From Sorangium cellulosum (lineage in GTDB: Bacteria > Myxococcota_A > Polyangia > Polyangiales > Polyangiaceae), in assembly GCF_002950945.1 (NCBI RefSeq), contig NZ_CP012673.1, forward strand, positions 5,021,001 to 5,085,000: DNA of 64,000 bases, given 5' to 3'. The notes under the pieces were generated by a model that worked only from the letters and a program-made list of their open reading frames with translations, did no database searches and was not told the DNA's origin. Below are positions 34,222 to 60,000 of this stretch, one piece after another. A program made the position numbers and the translations under genes. The first letter of the stretch is position 1; each line of letters starts with the position of its first letter.

Positions 34222-35147
34222 TGCCGGTCACGCCAGCGCCGGCGGCACTTCCACCGCGGAGGAGCGGCGCGCCGGTCTGCGAGCGCGGGGGCATCTCGGT
34301 CCGCGCGGTCCGGCTCGCGGATGATCCCGAGTTCGTCGAGCACGTCGCCGAGCTCCGTTCCATGGCCTTCGGCGAGGGCGAGCCGTGGAACTATGGTCTG
34401 GATCTCCAGGACCGGCAGGCCATCCAGATGGTCGCGTTCGATGCGTCCGGGCCGGTGGGGGCGCTCCGGCTGTGCCTGGGTGACGAGCTGCTCGCTCAGG
34501 CCGGCTTCGAGGGCTTCTACATGAACACGGGCTGGGAGCTCGATCCCCGGTCCGAGGCGTTCTTCGGTACGGCGCTGGAGTACGGGCGATTCTGGGTCGT
34601 CCGGGGGCACCCGCGAACCCGGGGCATCATCGACGCGCTGCTGACGTCCATCGGCGCGTTCAGCAGCGCTCATCCGAGGTACCAGAGCGTGTTCGGGACC
34701 GTGGCCCTCCTGGACCACACCCCGGAGTCCTGCCGGCTCGTCGTGGACTACCTGCGCCGTTACCACCTTCCCGACGTCCGCTGGGTGCGCCCCCGCCGCC
34801 CGTTCGAGCCCGACACGAGCGCACCTCCGCCGCCGGCTTCGTCGCTGCCGCCGCGGCGCAGGGCCTTTCGCCTCCTCGTCCAGCAGCAGAGGAAAGCCGA
34901 TCCGGACCATCCGCTCCCGGCCCTGCTCCACCTGTACCTGAGGCAGGGCGCCCAGATGCTCGGGGACGTGGCATGGGATACCAGCGGCAGGAAGCTGCTC
35001 ATCCCGCTCTACGTCAGCATGGCCACGTTCCAGGACTTCGTGGCGCGGCTGCGGGGGCACTCGGGCGCCTCCTCGCCCAGCGCTGAACCCGGACCAGAAC
35101 CCGACCTCGCTGGCCGACCGTGGAGCAGCGACGATGAGCTTCTCTAG
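34221..35147 (+). CDS. OlsB-like GNAT N-acyltransferase
   Basis: 308 residues from ATG 34221 (TGATG overlap). It resembles the Acetyltransf_5/OlsB group that moves fatty acyl chains from acyl-ACP to amino groups: DDPEFVEHVAELRSMAFGEG, LEYGRFWVVRGHPRTRG (the E-x-x-R region), FGTVALLDHTPES, and the C-terminal LPALLHLYLRQGAQMLGD followed by DVAWD. It would N-acylate an amino acid. Coming right after an enzyme that installs an amino-carboxypropyl group, the natural inference is acylation of that new amine. The stop codon TAG lies inside the start of repeat copy 2. A Pro-rich insert (about 195-215) interrupts the family pattern. Confidence 0.78.
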   Translation: MPVTPAPAALPPRRSGAPVCERGGISVRAVRLADDPEFVEHVAELRSMAFGEGEPWNYGLDLQDRQAIQMVAFDASGPVGALRLCLGDELLAQAGFEGFYMNTGWELDPRSEAFFGTALEYGRFWVVRGHPRTRGIIDALLTSIGAFSSAHPRYQSVFGTVALLDHTPESCRLVVDYLRRYHLPDVRWVRPRRPFEPDTSAPPPPASSLPPRRRAFRLLVQQQRKADPDHPLPALLHLYLRQGAQMLGDVAWDTSGRKLLIPLYVSMATFQDFVARLRGHSGASSPSAEPGPEPDLAGRPWSSDDELL

Positions 35148-35307
35148 AGCACCGATCACGTTGAACGAGCGAGAAATTAGACGCCAAGGACGCCAAGGCG
35201 CCAAGGACGCCAAGATATTTTCTTCTTGGCGTTCTTGGCGTTCTTGGCGCCTTGGCGTTTCGAACTTCTGCTCGTTTCAGGCTGGTTCAACCCGTTTCCC
35301 CTCCTAG
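35143..35307. repeat. Dispersed palindromic repeat, copy 2
   Basis: About 165 bp, starting TCTAGAGCACCGA and ending CTCCTAG. The hairpin core (about 35180-35262) has the same CGCCAAGGA units as copy 1 with an extra unit in each arm and the same TATTTTCTT loop, followed by the same CTGCTCGTTTCAG and GGTTCAACCCGTTT segments. It starts in the stop codon of the OlsB-like gene and ends 3 bases before the FemAB-like start codon. Confidence 0.8.
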
Positions 35308-35310
35308 GCA

Positions 35311-36561
35311 ATGTCCCTCACGCTGACGTTCCATGGCTCCGTGAGCCACCTGAGCGACGCAGAGCTGGATGCGCTCACGGCCGGAGCGAACGTGTTCTTC
35401 GGCCGGCGCTGGCTCCGGATGCTGGACGCGGTGGATCTAACCGCCCTGGTCCGAGGGGAGGTGTCCCTGCGGTATGCCGTCGTCAGTGAGCAGGGCGTCC
35501 CCGTCGCGTTGTGCCCCTTCTTCATCACCCGCAGCAGGAGCATCCATCCCCACTACTCGCTGGAGAAGTTCTTCTTCACCGGGTGGAAGGCGGACCTCGA
35601 GCGCCTCAACCCCAGCAGCAGCAGCTGGAGCGGGCTGGCCGTCGCCGTGGCGGATGTGTACCGCCGGCTGGCCTGGCTCTCGGGGGCCGGGGCCGACAGC
35701 GCGGTGGTCGCCGCCAGCCCGCTCAGCTTGCGGGGCGGCGTCCTCTGCGCGCAGCAGCCGGCCCCGGCCGCGGCGCGGGCCCGGAGGATGATCGTCGAGG
35801 GGCTCCGGGAGCTCGCGGCGAGCGAGCAGTGTCCGCTCTACTTCTACGGCGTGGCCGAGGAAGACGCCGCGCTGCGCGAGGCGCTCACGGAGGCGTCCTT
35901 CCAGGAGCTCTTCCTCTTTTACGACAACGTCATCGACGTCCCCGGAGAACGCCTCGAAGATTACCTGGGCCAGTTCAAGAGCGACGCCCGGAGGCTGCTG
36001 AAGAAGGAGATGGCGCAGGCGCGGAGCGATGGCGTGCGCTTCGAGCGTCTTTCCCGGCTGGGCGAGATGGGGGACCAGCTCGAGCGCTTCTACGAGGTGA
36101 CGTACTCCCAGTACGGCAAGGAGCACTTCCACAATCCGGCCTGGTTCTGGGCCGCCCTCGAGCGGCACGTCTCCCCGGAGGCGGAGGCCGTGGTGGCCAT
36201 GAAGGGCGCGGAGCCCGTCGGGTTCTCGCTGCTGCTGCACAAGCAGGAAGAGCTGTGGTTCTACCGGGTCGGGCGCGCCGAGACCGGCGCCTCGACGTCG
36301 GCCCTCTATTTCAACCTCGCCTTCTACGAGCCGATGCGCCGGGCCTATCAGCTCGGGGCCCGGCGGCTCTGGCTGGGGCCCGGCGGGTACGAGACGAAGA
36401 GGCGGAGGGGGGCGCGACGGCATGCGATCTCCGGGTTCCTCTGGATCCCGCGGCGCTGGTCGCGCACCCTCTTGCGACCCTACCTGTCCCTCTTCTCCCG
36501 CCTGAGCCGGGCCCAGGTGGAGGGTGATCCCCGGAACGCTCGCACCGGCAGGGCTCGCTGA
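35311..36561 (+). CDS. FemAB-like GNAT transferase
   Basis: 416 residues from ATG 35311. Pattern of the FemAB-like/BioF2 GNAT family: VFFGRRWLRMLDA at the start, FYDNVIDVPGERLEDYLGQF, SDARRLLKKEMAQARSDGVRF, EAVVAMKGAEPVGFSLLLHK, and LGARRLWLGPGGYETKRRRG. Such enzymes transfer aminoacyl, acyl or similar groups to amines. It is the second FemAB-type protein of the cluster, but without a C-Ala domain. The start codon follows the repeat directly, so its own ribosome-binding site may be provided by the repeat end. Next gene 32 bases downstream. Confidence 0.82.
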   Translation: MSLTLTFHGSVSHLSDAELDALTAGANVFFGRRWLRMLDAVDLTALVRGEVSLRYAVVSEQGVPVALCPFFITRSRSIHPHYSLEKFFFTGWKADLERLNPSSSSWSGLAVAVADVYRRLAWLSGAGADSAVVAASPLSLRGGVLCAQQPAPAAARARRMIVEGLRELAASEQCPLYFYGVAEEDAALREALTEASFQELFLFYDNVIDVPGERLEDYLGQFKSDARRLLKKEMAQARSDGVRFERLSRLGEMGDQLERFYEVTYSQYGKEHFHNPAWFWAALERHVSPEAEAVVAMKGAEPVGFSLLLHKQEELWFYRVGRAETGASTSALYFNLAFYEPMRRAYQLGARRLWLGPGGYETKRRRGARRHAISGFLWIPRRWSRTLLRPYLSLFSRLSRAQVEGDPRNARTGRAR

Positions 36562-36593
36562 CCCGGCCGAGACTGGAACGCAAGGCAAGCCGA

Positions 36594-37217
36594 ATGTATA
36601 TCCCCAAGTCTTTCCACGAGCAGGACGAGTCCCAGCTGCTGGCGCTGATCGGCGAGTACGGCTTCGCGACGCTGGTCACCTCGGAGAACAACGTCCCCTT
36701 CGCCACGCACCTGCCCCTCCTGGCCGACCGGGACGCCGAGGGGCGACTGCTCCTCAAGGGCCACGTGGCGCGGGCGAACCCGCAGTGGCGGGCGTTCGCG
36801 CAGGAGGGAGACGTGCTCGCCGTCTTCGCGGGGCCACACGCGTACGTATCTCCCTCCGTCTACAGACAACCCGGCGTCCCCACCTGGAACTATGCGGTCG
36901 TCCATGCCTATGGCAGGCCGTCCATCGTCGAGGAGCCCGCGAAGGTGCTGAGCTCGCTGCGGCAGCTGGCCAGCAAGTACGAGGCCGGGAGGGACAGACC
37001 CTGGAGCCCTGACGATGCCGAGGCGCTCGTGAACCAGCTCCTGAGCGGCATCGTCGCGTTCGAGATCACCGTCACCCGGCTGGAAGGCAAATTCAAGCTG
37101 AGCCAGAACCGCGACGCGCAGGATTACGACGCCGTCATGCGTTTCGTCGAGCTCAGCAATCCACGGGGCGGGGAGGGGCTCGTGGAGATGATGGCGTCGC
37201 GCAATCCGAAGGGGTGA
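36594..37217 (+). CDS. PaiB-type FMN-binding protein
   Basis: 207 residues, the usual length of the FMN-binding split-barrel PaiB family. Motifs: MYIPKSFHEQDESQLLALI at the start, GFATLVTSENNVPFATHLP, GHVARANPQW, FAGPHAYVSPSVY, PTWNYAVVHAYG and KFKLSQNRD. Family members bind flavin or haem and have been called negative regulators because PaiB represses sporulation genes, but a detoxifying or oxidoreductase role is equally possible. In this cluster it could be a flavin reductase-like helper or a regulator. Confidence 0.85.
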   Translation: MYIPKSFHEQDESQLLALIGEYGFATLVTSENNVPFATHLPLLADRDAEGRLLLKGHVARANPQWRAFAQEGDVLAVFAGPHAYVSPSVYRQPGVPTWNYAVVHAYGRPSIVEEPAKVLSSLRQLASKYEAGRDRPWSPDDAEALVNQLLSGIVAFEITVTRLEGKFKLSQNRDAQDYDAVMRFVELSNPRGGEGLVEMMASRNPKG

Positions 37218-37434
37218 GCCTCCGCGCGTCGGCCGCGGCTCACGACATGGCAACGTTCACAAAGCGGTGAATGCTGCGAGTGCTTGATGCCGGGAACGCC
37301 ACGACCGGGAGCTCCAGCGACGCAGCTTGACGTGTCAGGCGGCGCATAGTACGAGCACGATGCGGCGCGCTGGCGTCCTTCGCCAATCCTGTCTGCGAGC
37401 CGCACCCTTGCAATTCCGAACCGCTGGAGCCGCG

Positions 37435-37653
37435 ATGCACCAGGAAGAAGACAATTTCATCGTCGTTGTGAATCACGAGGACCAGTACTCGATCTGGCCC
37501 GCTTCGAGGGAGCTTCCTCTTGGCTGGCGGGATGAGGGTACGAAGGGCAGCAAGGCCGATTGCCTCGCCCATATCGAGCAGGTCTGGACGGACATGCGTC
37601 CCCTCAGCCTGCGCAAGCAGATGGACGCCGCTGCGGCAGCAAACGGCAGCTGA
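37435..37653 (+). CDS. mbtH: MbtH-like NRPS accessory protein
   Basis: 72 residues from ATG 37435. It carries the family signature: NFIVVVNHEDQYSIWPASRELPLGW, here spanning residues about 6-32, plus the invariant Trp pattern and HIEQVWTDMRPLSLR. MbtH-like proteins bind adenylation domains and are needed for their folding or activity, here presumably for one or more A domains of the following megasynthases. A longer in-frame start at 37327 exists but adds 36 residues unlike the family. Confidence 0.95.
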   Translation: MHQEEDNFIVVVNHEDQYSIWPASRELPLGWRDEGTKGSKADCLAHIEQVWTDMRPLSLRKQMDAAAAANGS

Positions 37654-37983
37654 ACCCCGGCGGCGCGCCCGCCGACGCCACATCCACATCACGTTCGCCG
37701 CTCATTCCCCGCTCAGGGGACACGCGCGAACCTGACCCGCTCCGACCCGCTCACGCTCGTCTTGCAGCGCGGCGCGGCGCCGGCCGTTGGTCCACGAAAA
37801 CCCTTCAAATCGCCGAATGGACCGGCAACGCCAGCGTGCCCGGGAGCCGCGGACGACCGGCTCCGGCGGGCCGACGCCGGCGTGCGACCTTGTCGCTTTT
37901 GCCGTGCTTGCCGGCCCCGTCGTTCTCGTGGTCCCCGTGGTCCGCCTGCACGAGGTTCACGAGTACACGAGCATGGCGCGATC

Positions 37984-38012
37984 TGTCAATCGGTGTCGTG
38001 TTTTGTCAATCG
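37984..38012. promoter_or_regulatory. 9-bp direct repeat TGTCAATCG, two helical turns apart
   Basis: TGTCAATCG occurs at 37984-37992 and 38004-38012, start-to-start 20 bp. The spacing suits a dimeric regulator, and TTGACA-like sequence appears on the minus strand. Confidence 0.35.
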
Positions 38013-38350
38013 ACCCCGTCGGGTGGTGCGCTATACATCCTGGCGATGACTTGACCTGGGCCGAATCGCTTGTCGCGAGCAGGATCTCGGATGGCCGAGC
38101 CTGAGACGGTCGCCCGACCTCGCCGCGCAGCGTGGTGGCTTTTATCCTCGGATTGTCCGAGCCTCGTGGACGCCGATGGCCGACTCATCGGTCTCCCGGG
38201 CGGCGCGGCGCTCGCCACGGGCGCAGAGAGCGCCTCGTGACATGCGCGCGGCGTCCCGGCGGAACCTCCGTGGCTCGGCCGAGATTTTGTTGCGAGGCGA
38301 GAACGCCTCAAAGGAGCAGCCTGTCGCAGGACGCCGACTCCTCGCCAAGC

Positions 38351-38385
38351 ATGGCGAATGGCGAATGGCGAATGGCGAATGGCGG
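38351..38385. repeat. 7-bp tandem repeat (ATGGCGA)x5
   Basis: Four perfect ATGGCGA units and one ATGGCGG. Noncoding; probably a slippage-prone microsatellite. Confidence 0.85.
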
Positions 38386-38468
38386 CCGGCACCGAGCATG
38401 TTCACGTCGTTGAAATGTCACACCATTGCCTGACAACAAATGCTAGAGTCCAGCTGATCAACTTTCAT

Positions 38469-38480
38469 TAGCGCGCGCTA
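38469..38480. promoter_or_regulatory. 12-bp perfect palindrome TAGCGCGCGCTA
   Basis: A perfect palindrome in an AT-richer setting about 230 bases before the EctB-like start. Possible operator; could also be chance in a GC-rich genome. Confidence 0.25.
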
Positions 38481-38712
38481 GGATCGGAGGATGACGGGTG
38501 GCGTGAGCGATCGATCGGCTATCGATGTCTCGCCCTCATCAGCCTCGTGATCGGATCAGGTATCGGGAGCAAGCGAGCGGTGACGCGTCGATGGAAGCCG
38601 CCTTCCGGGACGCCGAGCCGCGGCCTCCCCGCGCCCTGACCGCGGCGTGATGACGCGCTGGCGCCGGTCAGCAACCGGGTCCTTCGATTCCCTTGCGAAA
38701 GAGAGCAACACG

Positions 38713-39951
38713 ATGACCATCTTTGAATCGCGCGAGTCGAACGTCCGGCTGTATTGCCGCAGTTTTCCGGTCGTGTTCAGCCGCGCCCGGGGGTCGGAGG
38801 TGTTCGACACCGCGGGCAAGCGCTACATCGATTTTCTCTCCGGCGCCGGCGCGCTGAACTACGGACACAACAACGAGACCATCAAACGTCGGCTGGTCGA
38901 TTACCTGAGCTCCGACGGGATCGTCCACGCGCTGGACACCCACACCGTCGCGAAGCGGGAGTTCCTCGAGCAGTTCCAGCAGACGATCCTCTATCCGCGC
39001 CAGCTCGACTACAAGGTCCAGTTCTGCGGCCCCACCGGCACGAACAGCGTGGAAGCCGCGCTCAAGCTCGCGCGCAAGGTGACCGGGCGCACGGGGGTGT
39101 TCGCCTTCACGGGCGCGTTCCACGGCATGACGCTCGGCAGCGCCTCCATCAGCTCCGGCCGCCAGGTCCGCGCCAGCACGGGAATCCCCCTGGCCAACAC
39201 GACGTTCATCCCGTACGAGGACGGACCCAGAGGGCCGTTCGACTCGCTCGCCTACATGGAGCGCCTCCTCGAGGACTCCTGCTCCGGCGTCGACCTCCCG
39301 GCCGCGGTGTTCGTGGAGACCGTCCAGATGGACGGGGGCGTGTACGTCGCCTCGCCCGAGTGGCTCAAGGGGCTGCGCCAGCTCACGCAGAAGCACGGCA
39401 TCCTGCTCGCCTGCGACGACATCCAGGCCGGCTGCGGGCGGGCCGGGAGCTTCTTCTCCTTCGAGCGCGCCGGCATCACGCCGGATCTGGTGACGCTCTC
39501 CAAATCGATCAGCGGCTACGGGTTTCCCATGGCGCTGCTCCTGATGAGGCCCGAGCTCGATCAATGGCGGCCCGGGGAGCACACCGGCACCTTCCGGGGC
39601 AACCAGATGTCGATCGTCGGGGCGACGGCGGCGCTCGATTTCTGGAAGGACGGGGCGTTCGAGTCCAGCATCCAGAAGAGCGGTCAGCTCCTGTCCCGGA
39701 TCCTCCGCGAGCAGCTGGCCCCCGGCGGCGCCGTGCGCGGCATCGGTATGGCCTACGGCATCGACCTCGCCCAGGAGGGCGGGTACGAGCGGGCCCGGCA
39801 GGTGCAGGCGCGGTGCTTCAAACAGGGCCTGATCATCGAGCTGTGCGGACGCCACGACACCGTGCTGAAGGTCCTGCCTCCGCTGACCACCGGGGCAGCG
39901 CAGCTCGAGGAGGGATGCGCCATCCTTCATGAGGCGCTGCGCGCGGGGTGA
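38713..39951 (+). CDS. ectB: Diaminobutyrate-2-oxoglutarate aminotransferase (EctB-like)
   Basis: 412 residues from ATG 38713, beginning MTIFESRESNVRLYCRSFP as EctB proteins do. Class III PLP aminotransferase: GPTGTNSVEAALKLAR, FHGMTLG, CDDIQAGCGRAG, and the PLP lysine in LVTLSKSISGYGFP. It makes L-2,4-diaminobutyrate from aspartate semialdehyde with glutamate. No ectA or ectC is adjacent, so the purpose is not ectoine but supply of Dab to the NRPS, whose second A domain has a Dab-like signature. An extended start at 38647 exists but lacks family similarity. Followed by the megasynthase after 223 bases. Confidence 0.93.
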   Translation: MTIFESRESNVRLYCRSFPVVFSRARGSEVFDTAGKRYIDFLSGAGALNYGHNNETIKRRLVDYLSSDGIVHALDTHTVAKREFLEQFQQTILYPRQLDYKVQFCGPTGTNSVEAALKLARKVTGRTGVFAFTGAFHGMTLGSASISSGRQVRASTGIPLANTTFIPYEDGPRGPFDSLAYMERLLEDSCSGVDLPAAVFVETVQMDGGVYVASPEWLKGLRQLTQKHGILLACDDIQAGCGRAGSFFSFERAGITPDLVTLSKSISGYGFPMALLLMRPELDQWRPGEHTGTFRGNQMSIVGATAALDFWKDGAFESSIQKSGQLLSRILREQLAPGGAVRGIGMAYGIDLAQEGGYERARQVQARCFKQGLIIELCGRHDTVLKVLPPLTTGAAQLEEGCAILHEALRAG

Positions 39952-40174
39952 GCCCCCACGCGCAGCGGCCACCCTGCACACGTGTCCGCGACGGCAGTCG
40001 ACGCGGCGGCGGACACCACGTGCAGATCGGTCGTTTGGACTGGAGCGCCCCGCGAGGGAGGGGCCTCCTCGGGGAAGAGCCGCGCGGTGGAGCACGCCGC
40101 CGCGCCCTCGTCCCTGCCGCGACGTCTCCCCGCAGCAGGTCAGCGCAGCGTTTCCGATGAGAGAGAGCCCCAGA

Positions 40175-56962
<16,788 letters not shown>

Positions 56963-57013
56963 GCCGCTCCTGAGAGAGGCTCATCCGCAAATTCTTCAAT
57001 CAGGGCACGTGTT

Positions 57014-60000
57014 ATGACCGAGCACGAACTCGAAGGTTTCCGTCTATCTCCACAGCAAGAGCGGGCATGGGCGCTCGGCGGCGACCGCCTCCACGCCGCG
57101 GGGCTGGCCGTCCTCTCCGGGTCGTGCGACGAGGGCCGGCTGCGGGCGGCGGTGGCCGCCGTCGTCGCCCGTCACGAGATCCTGCGCACGGTCTTCCCCT
57201 CGCTGCCCGGCATGAGCGCGCCGCTCCAGCGCATCCTCGCTGAGCCGCGGTTTCAATGGGAATGCGACGACCTGCGCGGGCGAGACGCGGCGGAGGCGCT
57301 CGCCGAGCTGGAGCGCGGGCTCTCCGAGGTCGAGCCCTTCGACCTCCAGCGCGGCCCGCTGCTCCGCTGCCGCCTGGCGCGCCTCGCCGGCGATCGCGCC
57401 GCGCTGGTCATCACCCTGCCTGCCCTGTGCGCCGACGACGCCACGCTCGATCTCTTCCTCGCCGAGCTCTCCCACGCCTACGTTGAGACCGGCGCCTACG
57501 CCCCCGGCGCGGGCGGCGCCGATCCGGGAGAGGAGGGGGAGGGTGATCTGCAGTATGCCGATCTCGCCGAGTGGCAAGCCGGCATGTGCAAGGAGGAAGA
57601 GGCAGGCTTCTGGCAGCGGCTCGAGATTCCCAACGTCGAGCACCGCCTGCGCAGCGCGCGCGACCTGCGCGAGTTGGCCGGCGAGATCCTGACCGTCTCC
57701 GAGGCGCTGCCCGACGCCACGGCCGGAGCGCTGGGCTCGTTCCTGAGGGAGCACGGCCTCGATGCGGAGTCGTTCTGGTTCGCCGCCTGGCTGCTCTTCG
57801 CGCGCCGCAACGTCGATGACGACGTGGTCACGGTGTCCAAGCTCTTCTCCTGCCGCACGGTGGAGCCGCTCGACGCGGCGCTGGGGCCGATCGCCAAGTA
57901 TATCCCGGTGTTCTACCGCCCCGATCCGGGCGCGGGCTTCCTGCGAAATATCGGCGACCTGCGTGTTCTGATCGCCGACTTCGCCGAACACCAGATCTAC
58001 TTCTCCTGGTCTCTCCTCTCCAGCGCCGGGGCGGCGCGTTCGCTCGGCTTCTCCTTCTGCGCCGCGGCGGACGCCGAGGCGGGCGGCCTCGGGCTCTCCT
58101 GGCAACGCAAGGTGGTCCTCGCCGAGCCGTTCGACGTCGAGCTCTGCGTCGAGGCGCGGGCGCGCGACGGCCATGCGCCGCGCGTCGAGCGGCTCTCCCT
58201 GCGCCACCGCGGCGACCGCCTCGACGCCGCGCGGGCGAGGCGCCTGCTGCAGGGCTTCATGGCCATGGTGGACGAGCTGATCGCCCACCCCGGCCGGCCG
58301 CTCCGGCTGCTCGGGACACTCGGCCACGAGGAGCGGCGCCTCGTGCTCGACACGTGGAATCACACGGCGCGCGACGTCCCGGCGGCGTCCTCGTTCTACG
58401 AGCTCTTCTCCCGGCAGGCGGGCCGCTCCCCCGACCGGGCCGCCCTGGTCTTCGGCGACCGCACGTTCACGTACCGCGAGCTCGACGTCGCCGCGCGCCG
58501 CGCGGCCGCGGCGTTGCGGAAGCGGGGCGCCGGCCCCGAGGTCCTCGTGCCGCTCGTGGTCGAGCGCTCGATCGAGGCGATCGTCGGCCTGCTCGCCGTG
58601 CTCGCCGCCGGCGGAGCCTACGTGCCCATCGATCCGCACCAGCCCGAGGCGCGCAGCAAGCTCATGCTCGCCGGCCTGGGGAAGGGCCCCGTGCTGTCCG
58701 TGTCCCGCTGGCGCGATCTGCTCGTGAGCCTCGGCGTGGACACCGCGGAACGGGCGGTCTTCCTCGACCGGGATCTCGACGAGCCGACGGCGGCCCCCGA
58801 GGCGCCGGCCCGGCCGGAGCACGCCGCCTACATGATCTACACCTCCGGCTCGACCGGGACACCGAAGGGCGTGGTGGTGACCAACACCTCGCTGGTCAAC
58901 CTCGCGTTCGCGATGCGCGAGAGCGCCTATTCCGATCTGCGGAGTCCGCTGCGCGTCAGCCTGAACGCCCCGCTCGTCTTCGACGCCTCCATCAAGCAGC
59001 TCACGCAGCTCGCCTTCGGCGACACCCTTCACCTCGTGCCCGAGGAGATTCGCCCCGACGGCGAGGCGCTCCTCGCCTTCTTGCAGCAGCACCGCCTCGA
59101 CGTGCTCGACGTCACCCCGTCGCAGCTCAAGCTGCTGCTCTACGCCGGCCTGGAGCGCCACCCGGAGGCCCTGCCGGCGCGTGTCCTGATCGGCGGCGAG
59201 GCGCTGGACCCCGCCGACTGGGAGCGCCTCGGGGCGCTCAGCGCCACCACGTTCCTCAACGTCTACGGGCCCACCGAGAACACGGACGTCAGCACCACCG
59301 CGAAGGTGACGAGCGGCGGCGGGAGGCGGCCTGTCATCGGCCGGCCCATCGCCAACGTGCGCGCCTACGTGCTCGACGGCGCGATGACCCCCGTGCCCGT
59401 CGGCGCGACCGGCGAGCTCTACCTGGGTGGGGCCGGCGTCTCGCGCGGTTATCTCGGGGGGCCCGCGCTCACCGCCGCGAGGTTCGTGCCCGATCCGTTC
59501 TCCGGCGAGCCCGGCGCGCGCCTCTACCGCAGCGGCGACCTCGTGCGCCTCGACGACGGCGGAGACATCGAGTTCCTCGGGCGCGCCGACCACCAGGTCA
59601 AGATCCGCGGCTACCGCGTCGAGCTCGGCGAGATCGAGAGTGTGATCGCCGCCCACCCGGGGGTCGCGCAGGCCGCGGTGACCGTCGGCGAAGGCAGCGC
59701 CGGTGATCCGCGGCTCGTGGGCTACGTCGTCCCGAGCCGCAAGGGCTCCTCCGAGGTGGACGGCCGCGAGCGCCACCGGCTTCCCAACGACATGGCCGTC
59801 GTCCATCAGAACAAGAACGAGACCGACTATCTCTACGAGGAGATCTTCGTCAAGAAGAGCTACAGCCTCTACGGCATCGAGCTGCCGAAGGACGCTGTCG
59901 TCTTCGACGTGGGCGCCAACATCGGGATGTTCAGCCTGTATGTCGCGAGCCACTGCGAGGGGGCGCGCGTCTTCGCCTTCGAGCCGCTCGGGCCCATCTA

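Larger units (their letters stand above)
37654..38712. other. Long regulatory-looking gap before the EctB-like gene
   Basis: 1,059 bases without a convincing gene; the open frames are Arg/Pro-rich shadows. It contains a 9-bp direct repeat at 37984-38012, a 7-bp tandem repeat at 38351-38385 and a perfect 12-bp palindrome at 38469-38480. GC content is lower than in the genes. The core-biosynthesis promoter for ectB and the megasynthases probably lies here. Confidence 0.5.

Noticed and set aside
37560..38104. Short frames after the MbtH-like gene
   Set aside because: Arg/Pro/Ala-rich in every frame, no start signals or known pattern.
38713..39951. Part of an ectoine biosynthesis operon
   Set aside because: No ectA or ectC adjacent; the NRPS context and Dab-type A domain explain it better.
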